64,000 nt of DNA from NCBI RefSeq assembly GCF_025725665.1, contig NZ_CP107009.1:1302001-1366000 (forward strand), given 5' to 3'. This DNA is from Halomonas sp. LR3S48. GTDB lineage: Bacteria; Pseudomonadota; Gammaproteobacteria; Pseudomonadales; Halomonadaceae. This document shows positions 42,257 through 51,496 of this stretch, in pieces (position 1 is the first letter of the stretch; each line of letters begins with the position of its first letter). The notes under the pieces are model-generated. The model ran no database searches. It was not told where the DNA came from and saw only the letters and a program-made list of their open reading frames with translations. Position numbers and translations under genes: made by a program.

Positions 42257-43105
42257 TCAATCGGTGAAGCTGCCATGGCGATAGTCGTGCAGCGCCTGGT
42301 CGATCTCGTGCATGTGGTTCATCACGAAGGGGCCGTAGTGGGCAATCGGTTCACCATGCGGCGTGCCGGCAAGCACCAGGCACTGGGCGCCCTCGCGGCT
42401 GCCGAGAGACAGCATCTCTCCCGCACCCAGCCGGGCCAGTTGGCCGGCGGAGACATTCTCGCCGCCGATCTCCAGTGCGCCGTCGAAAACGTAGACGGCC
42501 AGCGTCTCGCTGTTTGCCACGAGCGTCATTTCGCCGCCGGCCTCGAGCCGCGCATGGGCCACGGCACCATCGCCCGCCAGGGAGTCCAGCGGGCCCGCGA
42601 CGCTCTCTCCGGCCTGTGTCATCCAGTTGCCGCCCAGTACGATCAGTTCCCCCTTGTCTGCTTTCAGGCGCGGCATTTCGCCGCCGCGCACGTCGCGGTA
42701 GCGAGCTTCGCTCAGCTTCTCCTTTGCCGGCAGGTTCAGCCACAGCTGGAAACCATGCAATCCCTGGCTGTCGGTCAGCGGCATTTCGGAGTGGACGATG
42801 CCGCGGCCGGTGTGCATCCACTGGGCGTCGCCGGCCTGGATGGTGCTGCTGTGCCCCAGGTGATCCTCATGGGTAATGCCGCCATGGATGATGTAGGTCA
42901 GCGTCTGGATGCCACGGTGCGGGTGCGGCGGGAAACCGCCGATATAGTCGTCGGGCCGGTCGGAGCCGAGCTCATCCAGCATCAGGAAGGGGTCGAGTTC
43001 ACCGTCGAAGCGGTGGATTCGCTGGATGTGGACGCCGTCGCCATCCTGGCTCGGGTGGCTCTGGATCAGGCTCTCTATGCGGCGAGTGTTGGTGCTGGCG
43101 ACCAT
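42257..43105 (-). CDS. Pirin-family protein
   Basis: The 282-residue bicupin has the pirin signatures FDGELDPFLMLDE, GGFPPHPHRGIQTLTYIIHGG (metal-binding His), DHLGHSSTIQAGDAQWMHTGRGIVHSEMP and, in the second cupin, GGEMTLVANSETLAVYVFDG. Bacterial pirins include quercetin dioxygenases and enzyme modulators. ATG 43105 is chosen because GGGAG lies eight bases upstream; ATG 43120 would add five residues. It is divergent from a LysR gene with a 110-base gap. Confidence 0.9.
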   Translation of the reverse strand: MVASTNTRRIESLIQSHPSQDGDGVHIQRIHRFDGELDPFLMLDELGSDRPDDYIGGFPPHPHRGIQTLTYIIHGGITHEDHLGHSSTIQAGDAQWMHTGRGIVHSEMPLTDSQGLHGFQLWLNLPAKEKLSEARYRDVRGGEMPRLKADKGELIVLGGNWMTQAGESVAGPLDSLAGDGAVAHARLEAGGEMTLVANSETLAVYVFDGALEIGGENVSAGQLARLGAGEMLSLGSREGAQCLVLAGTPHGEPIAHYGPFVMNHMHEIDQALHDYRHGSFTD

Positions 43106-43215
43106 GATGCGGTCTCCCATAGTTGGTTCTGAAATGCTGGATAACTGGCATTCTAGTCCGTATTTTTCGAAGATTAAGCGCAACCTTTCGCAGCTTTCAT
43201 TCGAGGAAGTCGAAT

Positions 43216-44112
43216 ATGTCTCGTGTCACCCTGGCCCAGTGGCAGATGCTTGCGGCGGTCGTCGACCACGGCGGCTTCGCGCGGGCCGCCGAGGCGGTCC
43301 ACAAGAGCCCCTCGACCCTCAACCACGCCGTGCACAAGCTCGAAGAGCAGCTCGGCGTCAGAGTGCTGGAGCCGGTGGGGCGCCAGGTGCGCCTGACCGA
43401 GGCCGGCGAGATGCTCTTGCGCCGGGCGCGCCAGTTGATCGAGAGCGCCGAGGCGCTGGAGGACGTGGCAGGTCGTCTCGCCGAGGGCCTAGAGGCCGAA
43501 GTGGTGCTGTCGGTTGACCAGATCTTTCCCACCGGTGCCTTGGCGGCAGCGTTGAGCCGTTTCTCTGCCGACTATCCCTACGTTCGCGTACAGCTCCACG
43601 AGACGGTGCTCAATGGCGGTATCGAGATGCTCTACGACGGACGCGCCGACCTGGCCATTTCCGGCCTGGCGGCACAGGGCTTTCTCGGCGAACCGCTGGT
43701 CTCGATCCGTTTCATCGCCGTGGCCCATCGCGATCACGAACTGCACGCGCTCGATCGCGAACTCGACCTGCGCGACCTGCAGCGGCATCGCCAACTGGTG
43801 GTGCGCGACTCGGCGCTGCGCCAGTCGATGGATGCCGGCTGGCTCAAGGCGGAGCAGCGCTGGACGGTGAGCCATCTGGAAACCTCCATCGACATGGTCC
43901 GGCGCGGCCTGGGGTTCGCCTGGCTGCCCGAGACGCGCATTCATGGCGATCTGGAACATGGCGTGCTGCGCCCGCTGCCGCTTTCGGCCGGCGGCAACCG
44001 CGAGGTGCCCATGCAGATGATCTTTCGTGACCGCGACCGGGCGGGCCCCGCGACCCATGCCGTGGCCCGCGCGCTGCATGAAGCGGTAGCGAGTACCTGT
44101 CGGGGGAGGTAG
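43216..44112 (+). CDS. LysR-family regulator, divergent from pirin
   Basis: The 298-residue protein has the LysR helix-turn-helix (LAQWQMLAAVVDHGGFARAAEAVHKSPSTLNHAVHKLEEQLG) and effector domain (DQIFPTGALAAALSRFSADYPYVRVQLHE, DLAISGLAAQGFLGEPL, RRGLGFAWLPETRI). ATG 43216 follows GAGGAAG. Its divergence from the pirin gene suggests that it controls it, a common pirin neighbourhood in proteobacteria. Confidence 0.88.
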   Translation: MSRVTLAQWQMLAAVVDHGGFARAAEAVHKSPSTLNHAVHKLEEQLGVRVLEPVGRQVRLTEAGEMLLRRARQLIESAEALEDVAGRLAEGLEAEVVLSVDQIFPTGALAAALSRFSADYPYVRVQLHETVLNGGIEMLYDGRADLAISGLAAQGFLGEPLVSIRFIAVAHRDHELHALDRELDLRDLQRHRQLVVRDSALRQSMDAGWLKAEQRWTVSHLETSIDMVRRGLGFAWLPETRIHGDLEHGVLRPLPLSAGGNREVPMQMIFRDRDRAGPATHAVARALHEAVASTCRGR

Positions 44113-44215
44113 CGATCGTTCGCTTTTTTCGATGGCAGAAACGGAAAAACTGCGCTTGAGCGATAAGCAGGGGGCGTTACTCTCACTAGCCAAATGGCAG
44201 AATATGGAGAACGCA

Positions 44216-45220
44216 ATGGGCCTGTTGATCGACGGCAAGTGGCACGACCAGTGGTACGACACCAAGAAGCATGGCGGCGAGTTCGTGCGCGAATCGGCCA
44301 AGCTGCACGACTGGGTCAGCCGTGACGGCCGCCCGGGCCCCGACGGGCAGCGCGCCGTGCCGGCGGAAGCGGGGCGCTTCCATCTCTATGTCTCGCTGGC
44401 CTGCCCTTGGGCTCACCGCACCCTGATCATGCGCAAACTCAAGGGGCTCGAGGATATCCTCGGCGTGTCCCACGTCAGCCCGCTGATGCTCGATCAGGGT
44501 TGGACCTACCACGAGGATGAAGGCTCGAGCGGCGATCCGCTCAACGGCGTCGAGTACCACCGCGAGCTCTACACCCTGACCGACCCACACTACACCGGCC
44601 GGGTCACGGTGCCGGTTTTGTGGGACAAGAAGGAGGGGCGGATCGTCAACAACGAGTCCGCCGAGCTGGTACGCATCCTCAACGACGCCTTCGACGAACT
44701 CGCCGACAACCGGCTCGACTTCTACCCCGCGGACCTGCGCGAGACCATCGACGCGGTCAACGAGGATGTCTACGAGCACATCAACAACGGCGTCTACAAG
44801 TCGGGCTTCGCCACCGAGCAGGCGGTCTACGACAAGCACGTCACGGCGCTGTTCGAGGCGCTCGACCGCGTCGAGGCGCGCCTGGCCGAAAACCGCTACC
44901 TGGCCGGCGAATGGCTGACCGAAGCCGACGTGCGCCTGTTCACCACCCTGGTGCGCTTCGATGCCGTCTACTACGGTCACTTCAAGTGCAACTTCAGGCG
45001 CATCGAGGACTATCCCAACCTCTCGAACTATCTGCGCGAGCTGTACCAATGGCCGGGCGTGGCCGAGACGGTGGACCTCGAGCACATCAAGCGTCACTAC
45101 TACTACAGCCACGACACCATCAACCCGACGCGCATCGTGCCGAAGGGGCCGCTGCTCGCCTTCGAGCGCCCCCACGACCGCGAACGGCTGCCGGGGCAGG
45201 GGATCCGCAAGAAAGGCTGA
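44216..45220 (+). CDS. Glutathionyl-hydroquinone reductase (YqjG/ECM4-like)
   Basis: The 334-residue Xi-class glutathione transferase has the active-site motif YVSLACPWAHRTLIMRKLKGL with the catalytic Cys. It also has DGRPGPDGQRAVPAEAGRFHLY before it, VPVLWDKKEGRIVNNESAEL for glutathione binding, and the C-terminal VRFDAVYYGHFKCNFRRIEDYPNL block. It reduces glutathionyl-hydroquinones and is linked to quinone detoxification. ATG 44216 is chosen because GGAG lies six bases upstream. Confidence 0.92.
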   Translation: MGLLIDGKWHDQWYDTKKHGGEFVRESAKLHDWVSRDGRPGPDGQRAVPAEAGRFHLYVSLACPWAHRTLIMRKLKGLEDILGVSHVSPLMLDQGWTYHEDEGSSGDPLNGVEYHRELYTLTDPHYTGRVTVPVLWDKKEGRIVNNESAELVRILNDAFDELADNRLDFYPADLRETIDAVNEDVYEHINNGVYKSGFATEQAVYDKHVTALFEALDRVEARLAENRYLAGEWLTEADVRLFTTLVRFDAVYYGHFKCNFRRIEDYPNLSNYLRELYQWPGVAETVDLEHIKRHYYYSHDTINPTRIVPKGPLLAFERPHDRERLPGQGIRKKG

Positions 45221-45226
45221 TGGGGC

Positions 45227-45252
45227 CCGCCGCTCCCAGAGTGGAGCGGCGG
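45227..45252. terminator. Terminator between hydroquinone reductase and sugar ABC operon
   Basis: CCGCCGCTCC and GGAGCGGCGG form a perfect 10-base stem with loop CAGAGT in the convergent gap. There is no strong T-run. Confidence 0.6.
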
Positions 45253-45265
45253 CGATGCCGCTTTC

Positions 45266-46234
45266 TCAGTAGGCGGCATCCGGCTGGTAGAACTCCTCGA
45301 CGTTGTCCGCGGTGATCAGGTCGGCGGCCAGGATGACCCGCGACGGCACGCCGTGGTACATGTTGCCCAGACGCTCCCCCTTCACGCCGTGCACGGCCAG
45401 GGCGATGGCGGAGGCGATCATGTTGGGGGGATAGGTCACCGTGCCGCGAACCACCGGATGGTCGTCGCGAATCATCTCGATGACCCGCTGCGAGCCACCG
45501 CCGCCGACGATCAACTGCACGTCATCGCGCTCGTTTTCCTCCACCGCGCGCAGGGCGGCGAGCAGCACGTCGTCGTCGCCGGCCCAGATGGCATCGACAT
45601 GCGGGTTGCTGCCGAGCAGGTCCTCGGTCACGCTCAGGGCCTTCTGCGGATTCCAGTCGGTGGCCTGGGAATCGAGGATGGTGATGCCGGGATAGTCGGC
45701 CATCACCGCATTGAAGGCCTCGACGCGCTGGGAGTTGATCGGGATCGAGGGGCCTTCGAGCACCAGGATCTCGCCCTCGCCGTCGAGTGCCTCGGCCATG
45801 TAGCGGGCTGCCTCTTCGCCGAGCCCCGGGTTGTCGCCGGCGAGGAAGACGTTCTGGGTCGGCTCTTCCAGCTCGCGGTCGACAACCACCGTGTAGATGC
45901 CCGATTCGTAGGCCTCGCCGATCACCTGCTGCAGCGTGGCGGGGTTGTGGGGCAGGATCACCAGCGCATCGATGTCGCGGATCATCAGGTCTTCGACATT
46001 GGAGACCTGGGCGGTGCCCGAACTGGCCGACAGCACCGTGAAGCTGACGTCGTCGTACTGCTCGGCCAGCTCTTCGGTGGCGCGTTGTGCCCACCACAGC
46101 AGGCCGGCGGTCCAGCCATGGTCGGCGGAGGGTACGGTCACGCCGATATGGTAGTCATCGGCGCTGGCGATGATCGAAGTGGCCGCCAGCGTGCCCGCCA
46201 GGACGGTTTGCTTGAGAACGCGTGTTATCGTCAT
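45266..46234 (-). CDS. Sugar ABC transporter substrate-binding protein
   Basis: The 322-residue periplasmic protein has a signal peptide (MTITRVLKQTVLAGTLAATSIIASA) and the RbsB-like type I fold (YHIGVTVPSADHGWTAGLLWWAQ, DIDALVILPHNPATLQQVI, TVVVDRELEEP, VDAIWAGDDDVLLAALRAV). ATG 46234 follows GGGAG by eight bases; longer in-frame starts would spoil the signal peptide. It is the last gene of a five-gene operon, although binding-protein genes more often come first. The sugar is not evident. Confidence 0.88.
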   Translation of the reverse strand: MTITRVLKQTVLAGTLAATSIIASADDYHIGVTVPSADHGWTAGLLWWAQRATEELAEQYDDVSFTVLSASSGTAQVSNVEDLMIRDIDALVILPHNPATLQQVIGEAYESGIYTVVVDRELEEPTQNVFLAGDNPGLGEEAARYMAEALDGEGEILVLEGPSIPINSQRVEAFNAVMADYPGITILDSQATDWNPQKALSVTEDLLGSNPHVDAIWAGDDDVLLAALRAVEENERDDVQLIVGGGGSQRVIEMIRDDHPVVRGTVTYPPNMIASAIALAVHGVKGERLGNMYHGVPSRVILAADLITADNVEEFYQPDAAY

Positions 46235-46328
46235 TGTTGTCACTCCCGTTGCAGCGTGGTTGAACGAATGGGCTGGCTTACCCAGCGATGACGGCACGGC
46301 GATCATGTCCGCCGGCCATCGATTCCAG

Positions 46329-47324
46329 TCAGCCGGTGCGTCGGTACTGCAGCAGCACCGCCAGCAGGATCACGGCTCCCTTGACCAGGCCCTGCAGGTA
46401 GGGCGAGACACCGGTCAGGTTGAGCATGTTGTTGATGATGCCGAGGATCAGCGCGCCGATGACCGTGCCCCACACCGAGCCGCGCCCGCCGGACAGCGCC
46501 GTGCCGCCGATCACCACCGCGGCGATGGCGTCGAGCTCGTAGAAGTAGCCGGCGTCGCTGGGGCTGACCGAGTTGAGCCGCGAGCTCAGCATGATGGCGG
46601 AGATTCCCACGCAGACCCCGGCGATCACGAAGGTGCTGAGCACTACCCGCTCGACGCGAATGCCGGAGTAGCGGGCCACCTGCGGGTTGGCACCCACGGC
46701 GCAGACATGCCGCCCGAAGGGCGTATGGAAGAGCAGGACGTGTGCGGCCAGGGCGAGCCCGAAGAAGGTCCACACCGGAATCGGCAGGCCGAGGAGGAAA
46801 CCGCCGCCAATGTCGGAAAAAAGCGGGTTGCGGGTCGTCACTTCACCGGCATCGGTGAAGTAGAGCGCCAGCGAGCGGAAGATCGACATGGTGGCCAGCG
46901 TGACCACGAAGGCGGCCATTCGCCCTCGAGTGACCAGCAGCCCGTTGAACAACCCGAACAGCGAACCCACGACCACGGCGGCCAGCATACCGAGGAGTAC
47001 GCCCTGGATGGGGTCGGCGACGGCGTTGACCACGTAGAGCAGCAGTACGCCCACCAGGGCCACCATCGAGCCCACCGACAAGTCGATACCGCCGGCAATG
47101 ATCACGAAGGTCATGCCGATGGCGATGATGCCGGTGTAGGAGACCTGGCGCAGCACGTTGGAAATATTGCGCGAGTTGAGGAAATACTCGCTGGCGAGCG
47201 ACGAGAGCACGAAAAGAATGAGCAGCGCCAGCAGCGGCGCCAGGATGGTGGCGTTGACCGGCAGCCGGCGCAGGCGCCGCAGGCCCAGTTGCCCCATCGG
47301 TTTGGAGTTGGAAGCGTCGTTCAT
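46329..47324 (-). CDS. Sugar ABC transporter permease (RbsC family)
   Basis: The 331-residue integral membrane protein has eight to ten hydrophobic segments and the RbsC-family blocks GMTFVIIAGGIDLSVGSMVALVGV, VGANPQVARYSGIRVERV and AAVVIGGTALSGGRGSVWGTVIGALILGIINNMLNL. It sits one base after the ATPase gene and works with it and the binding protein 94 bases downstream. Confidence 0.92.
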   Translation of the reverse strand: MNDASNSKPMGQLGLRRLRRLPVNATILAPLLALLILFVLSSLASEYFLNSRNISNVLRQVSYTGIIAIGMTFVIIAGGIDLSVGSMVALVGVLLLYVVNAVADPIQGVLLGMLAAVVVGSLFGLFNGLLVTRGRMAAFVVTLATMSIFRSLALYFTDAGEVTTRNPLFSDIGGGFLLGLPIPVWTFFGLALAAHVLLFHTPFGRHVCAVGANPQVARYSGIRVERVVLSTFVIAGVCVGISAIMLSSRLNSVSPSDAGYFYELDAIAAVVIGGTALSGGRGSVWGTVIGALILGIINNMLNLTGVSPYLQGLVKGAVILLAVLLQYRRTG

Positions 47325-47325
47325 C

Positions 47326-48840
47326 TCAATGTACCTCGGCCCCTGCCTGGCCGCGCTGACGTGCGCCGGCGGCGTAGAGCATGATGTCCTGTTCGTTGAT
47401 CTGGTCGTCGTCGAGCTCGGCGGCGATGCGTCCCTCGCGTATCACCAGCACCCGGTCGCATAGGCCGATGATCTCCTCCAGCTCCGAGGAGATGACCAAT
47501 ACCGCCTTGCCCTGGTCGGTCAGCGAGCGAATCAGCCGATAGATCTGCTGCTTGGTGGCGATGTCGATGCCGCGGGTGGGCTCGTCGAGGATCAGCACCT
47601 CGGGGTCGATGTCGAGCAGCTTGGCCAGATACACCTTCTGCTGGTTGCCGCCGCTGAGCAGCTGTACCGGGTCGCTGAGCCGCGCCGCCTTGATCGCCAG
47701 GCGCTGCTGGTACTCCTCGGCGCGCCGACGCTCGGCGCGGTGGCGTATCAGCCCGCGCACGTAGCGTGGCAGGCTCAACGCGGTGATGTTCTCCATCACA
47801 TTGAACGACAGCACCAGGCCCTTGCCCTGGCGATCTTCCGAGAGATAGGCCAGGCCGTTGGCATGGGCTGCGCGCGGCGAGTCGATGGCCAGCGGCTTGC
47901 CGTCCAGCTCGATCTCGCCGCTGCTCTTGCGCCGCAGGCCCATGATCGCCTCGGCGATTTCGGTACGCCCCGAGCCGACCAGGCCGGCGAGGCCCAATAC
48001 CTCGCCGCGGTGTAGCGTGAAGCCGATGTCATGCAGCAGGCCGGGCACGCTCAGGCCACTCACCCGCAAGGCAGCGGTTCCCGGCGTGGTGCGCTTGTCG
48101 GGGAAGAGCTGCGACAGCTCGCGACCCACCATCTTGCAGGCCATCTCCTCCTCGCTGAGCTCGGCGGCCTGGCACAGGTCGATCTGCTGACCATCGCGCA
48201 GAATCAGCAGTCGGTCGCACAGCTGCTTGACCTCCTTGAGCTTGTGCGAGATGAACATGACCGCCACGCCCTTGGCGACCAGCGCGCGCACCACCTTGAA
48301 CAGCACCGCGACCTCGCGGTCGGTCAGCACCGTGGTGGGCTCGTCGAGGATCACGATGCGCGCATCGTGAACCAGAACACGGGCCACCTCGACCATCTGA
48401 CGCTCGGCCACGCTGAGCCGCTCGATGGGCAACTCCGGGTCGAGTTTCACTTCCAGCGAGTGCAGCACTTCGCGGGTGCGCTGGCGCATCCGGGCGCGGT
48501 CGAGCAGGCCGCCACGGCGGAGTTCTTGGCCCAGGAAGACGTTCTCGTAGACCCGCAGGGTCGAGACCAGGTTGAATTCCTGGGGGATCATCGCCACGCC
48601 GTGGCGGCGGGCCGTGATCGGGTCGAGTGCGCTGAAGGTCTGTCCGTCGAGGGTCACGCGGCCGGCGCTGGGCGTATAGACGCCGCTGACGATCTTGAGC
48701 AGGGTCGACTTGCCGGCGCCATTCTCGCCGAGAATGCCCAATACCTCGCCAGGGGCGAGATCGAAGGCGATGTCCTCGAGCACCGTGACCGGGCCGAAGG
48801 CCTTGCCGATCCCTTCCAGGCGCAGGACCGGATGGCTCAT
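47326..48840 (-). CDS. Sugar ABC transporter ATPase (RbsA/MglA type)
   Basis: The 504-residue protein is a tandem ATPase. The first domain has GENGAGKSTLL, LSVAERQMVEVARV and VILDEPTTVLTD. The second has GLVGSGRTEI in place of a classical Walker A, then LSGGNQQKVYLAKLL and LILDEPTRGID. This asymmetry is normal in the RbsA/MglA family, where the second site is less active. It overlaps the Gfo/Idh gene by four bases, which ties transport to the first oxidation step. Confidence 0.93.
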   Translation of the reverse strand: MSHPVLRLEGIGKAFGPVTVLEDIAFDLAPGEVLGILGENGAGKSTLLKIVSGVYTPSAGRVTLDGQTFSALDPITARRHGVAMIPQEFNLVSTLRVYENVFLGQELRRGGLLDRARMRQRTREVLHSLEVKLDPELPIERLSVAERQMVEVARVLVHDARIVILDEPTTVLTDREVAVLFKVVRALVAKGVAVMFISHKLKEVKQLCDRLLILRDGQQIDLCQAAELSEEEMACKMVGRELSQLFPDKRTTPGTAALRVSGLSVPGLLHDIGFTLHRGEVLGLAGLVGSGRTEIAEAIMGLRRKSSGEIELDGKPLAIDSPRAAHANGLAYLSEDRQGKGLVLSFNVMENITALSLPRYVRGLIRHRAERRRAEEYQQRLAIKAARLSDPVQLLSGGNQQKVYLAKLLDIDPEVLILDEPTRGIDIATKQQIYRLIRSLTDQGKAVLVISSELEEIIGLCDRVLVIREGRIAAELDDDQINEQDIMLYAAGARQRGQAGAEVH

Positions 48841-50003
48841 GGCACGTCTCCCACGTCCTGCAGCGAGGTCCAGGCGCCCGCCGCGCGGCTGGAGGCGAGC
48901 GTGGCGGCGATGAAGCGCATGCCGTCGATGCCATCCTCCACGCCCGGCAGCCAGGGCGTTTCGAGGCCTTCGTCGAGGCCGTCGCTGAGCGCCTGGTAGA
49001 GGTTGGCAAAGGCTTCCAGGTAGCCCTCCGGGTGACCGCCGGGAATCCGAATGCCACGGGCGATGTCGGCGCCGAGGCGGTCGTCGCGGCGCGTCAGGCG
49101 CTGGGCCGGACCGTCGAGCGGGGCGAAGTGGAGCTCATTGGGCGACTCTTGCGCCCAGCGCAGGCTGGCCTTCTCGCCCACTACGCGGATGCTGAGCCCG
49201 TTCTCGAAGCCGGGGGCGGTCTGGCTGGCCCACAGCATGCCGCGGGCGCCGTCGGCGAAGCGCAGCAGCGCGTGGACGTTGTCGTCGAGTTCGCGTCCCG
49301 GCACGGCGTTGAATAGCTCTGCGCTGACCTCGCTCACCCGCTGGCCGCTGATGAACTGGGCCAGGTGGAAGGCGTGCACGCCGATATCGCCCAGGCAACC
49401 CGCCGCCCCGGCCCTGGCCGGGTCCAGGCGCCAGGCGGCCTGGCGGTTGTCGAGCCCCGGCTCCTCGCTGAGCCACTCCTGGACATACTCCACCTGCACG
49501 CTGCGAATGCGCCCCAGCTCGCCGCGTGCCACCAGCTCGCGGGCATGCTGGACCAGGGGGTAGCCGACGTAGTTGTGCGCCAGCACGAAGCGCTTGCCGC
49601 TGGCGTCGACGGCGGCTGCCAGTTGCTGCGCCTCGTCGACGCCCAGCGTCATCGGCTTCTCGCAGATCACGTGCTTGCCCGCCTTCAGGCAGGCCAGCGC
49701 CGCCGGGAAGTGCAGGTGGTTGGGCGTGACGATGGCGACGACTTCGGCGCCGTCATCGCGCGCGCACTCGCCGGCTAGCAGGGCCTGGTAGTCGGCATAG
49801 CAGCGCGCCTCGGCCACGCCCAGCTCTCGGGCCGTGGCCCGGTTGCGCTCGGGCTGCGACGAGAAGTTGCCGGCCACCAGCTCGAAGCGATCGTCCATGC
49901 GCGCGGCGATGCGATGCACGCCGCCAATCAGCGCGCCCTGGCCGCCGCCGACCATGGCCAGCCGCAGTCGTCGCGTCGTCTCGTTGCGTGATGTTGCGTT
50001 CAT
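48837..50003 (-). CDS. Gfo/Idh/MocA-family dehydrogenase
   Basis: The 388-residue oxidoreductase has an N-terminal NAD(P) fold (LRLAMVGGGQGALIGGVHRIAAR), the EKP motif in HVICEKPMTLGVDEA, and a C-terminal domain with GCLGDIGVHAFHLAQFISG, where D and H are expected catalytic residues. It probably oxidises the imported sugar or sugar alcohol. ATG 50003 is chosen because the codon lies at the family start and just after the preceding gene; a longer frame overlaps that gene. It is coupled to the ATPase by ATGA overlap. Confidence 0.9.
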   Translation of the reverse strand: MNATSRNETTRRLRLAMVGGGQGALIGGVHRIAARMDDRFELVAGNFSSQPERNRATARELGVAEARCYADYQALLAGECARDDGAEVVAIVTPNHLHFPAALACLKAGKHVICEKPMTLGVDEAQQLAAAVDASGKRFVLAHNYVGYPLVQHARELVARGELGRIRSVQVEYVQEWLSEEPGLDNRQAAWRLDPARAGAAGCLGDIGVHAFHLAQFISGQRVSEVSAELFNAVPGRELDDNVHALLRFADGARGMLWASQTAPGFENGLSIRVVGEKASLRWAQESPNELHFAPLDGPAQRLTRRDDRLGADIARGIRIPGGHPEGYLEAFANLYQALSDGLDEGLETPWLPGVEDGIDGMRFIAATLASSRAAGAWTSLQDVGDVP

Positions 50004-50019
50004 GTGCGGTCTCCTCGGG

Positions 50020-51075
50020 TCAGTCGAGTCCCAGCAGGGCGCGATTGGCTTGGCGGTCGGTGCCGGCGTCGGCAAAGTCGTCGAAGGCGCGGTCGGTCAC
50101 CTGGATGATGTGCTCGGCAACGAAGCGGGCTCCCTCGGCGGCCCCCTGCTCGGGATGCTTGAGAGCGCATTCCCACTCGATCACTGCCCAGCCTTCGAAG
50201 TCGTACTGCGCCAGGCGCGAGAAGATGCCCTTGAAGTCCACCTGGCCGTCGCCCAGCGAGCGGAAGCGCCCGGCACGCTCCACCCAGGAGCTGTAGCCGC
50301 CGTAGACGCCTTGCTGGGCGGAGGGATGGAACTCGGCATCCTTGACGTGGAACATGCGGATGCGCGAGTGGTAGCGGTCGAGGAAGGCCAGATGGTCGAG
50401 CTGCTGCAGCACCATGTGCGACGGGTCGTAGAGAATGCAGCAGCGCGGGTGCTCGTCGACCTCGGCGAGGAAGCGCTCGAAGGTGGCGCCGTCATGCAGA
50501 TCCTCGCCGGGGTGGATCTCGAAGCAGAGGTCGACCCCTTCGCCGTCGCAGACGTCGAGAATCGGCCGCCAGCGCTTGGCCAGCTCGGCGAAACCCTCCT
50601 CGACCAGGCCGGCAGGGCGCTGCGGAAATGGATAGAAGTAGGGCCACAGCAGCGAGCCGGAGAAGGTAGCCAGCGCATTCAGCCCCAGGTTGGCGCTGGC
50701 GCGGGCGGCGAGTTCGAGCTGCTCGACTGCCCATGCCTGGCGCGCCTCGGGGTTGCCGTGCAGCTCGGCTGGGGCGAAGCCGTCGAACAGGCTGTCGTAG
50801 GCCGGATGCACCGCCACCAGTTGCCCTTGCAGGTGGGCCGAGAGTTCGGTGACGACCAGGCCATGCCGGGCAAGAACGGCCTGGATCTCCTGGCAGTAGG
50901 CCAGGCTCTCGGCGGCTCGCTCCAGATCGAACAGGCGCTTGTCCCAGGTGGGGATCTGGACGCCTTCGAAGCCCAGCCCGGAGGCCCAGCGGGCGATGCC
51001 TTCCAGGCTGTCGAAGGGGGGCTCGTCGCCGGCGTACTGGGCCAGGAACAGGGCCGGCCCCTTGATGGTCTTCAT
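50020..51075 (-). CDS. Sugar phosphate isomerase/epimerase-like TIM-barrel protein
   Basis: The 351-residue protein has the AP-endonuclease-2/xylose-isomerase-like fold: GFEGVQIPTWDKRLFDL, VVTELSAHLQGQLVAVHPAYD, LCFEIHPGEDLHDGATF, CCILYDPSHMVLQQ, MFHVKDAEF and WAVIEWECAL. Together these supply the Glu, Asp, His and Glu metal ligands typical of these isomerases. It is the first gene of the operon downstream of the LacI operator. With the dehydrogenase it may interconvert keto-sugars; the substrate is unknown. Confidence 0.88.
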   Translation of the reverse strand: MKTIKGPALFLAQYAGDEPPFDSLEGIARWASGLGFEGVQIPTWDKRLFDLERAAESLAYCQEIQAVLARHGLVVTELSAHLQGQLVAVHPAYDSLFDGFAPAELHGNPEARQAWAVEQLELAARASANLGLNALATFSGSLLWPYFYPFPQRPAGLVEEGFAELAKRWRPILDVCDGEGVDLCFEIHPGEDLHDGATFERFLAEVDEHPRCCILYDPSHMVLQQLDHLAFLDRYHSRIRMFHVKDAEFHPSAQQGVYGGYSSWVERAGRFRSLGDGQVDFKGIFSRLAQYDFEGWAVIEWECALKHPEQGAAEGARFVAEHIIQVTDRAFDDFADAGTDRQANRALLGLD

Positions 51076-51138
51076 CGAGTACCTCGCTTGTCGGTCTTGT
51101 CGGTGCGGGCGGCAAGCCCGTTAGACGATGTCTGCGGA

Positions 51139-51152
51139 TGTAATGGATTACA
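51139..51152. promoter_or_regulatory. LacI-type operator, sugar operon side
   Basis: TGTAAT-GG-ATTACA is a 14-base palindrome with perfect six-base arms, 64 bases upstream of the isomerase gene. It shares TGTAA/TTACA with the second operator. Confidence 0.7.
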
Positions 51153-51360
51153 TTGCAGCAGCAAGGTCAATGAGGGTCAAGGCAATGGCAGAGGTTATCG
51201 AAGCAATGGATGGCGGCTGTAGAGGCGAAGGAAATGCGCTGGCTACGGGCTCGGTGGCCGCATAAGGGCTCATTGAGAGGGAAGGGGGCTTAGACTAAAG
51301 ATGGACGGGAATGACGCTCACGCAGCCCGCACGAGAGGAGCTCGGCATTCTTCACCCTGG

Positions 51361-51374
51361 TGTAAAGCTTTACA
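51361..51374. promoter_or_regulatory. LacI-type operator, regulator side
   Basis: TGTAAAGCTTTACA is a perfect 14-base palindrome upstream of the lacI-family gene. It fits the general LacI/GalR pattern TGTAAA-(N)-TTTACA and suggests autoregulation. Confidence 0.75.
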
Positions 51375-51496
51375 TTCCAAGGATGGCCAACTCACAATAG
51401 GATGAGCGTGGCGGGGCGGTGCCGGCCACGGCGTTACCGCGGCGGGACGACCACGTTATGCTAAAAGCCAAGCCAGCAGCCAAGCGAACTCTCTCC

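Larger units (their letters stand above)
51076..51496. promoter_or_regulatory. Divergent control region, sugar operon-lacI
   Basis: This interval separates the diverging isomerase and LacI genes. It carries the two palindromic operators at 51139-51152 and 51361-51374, one near each transcription start. Apart from the possible N-terminal extension of LacI (ATG 51458), no gene is seen. Confidence 0.6.
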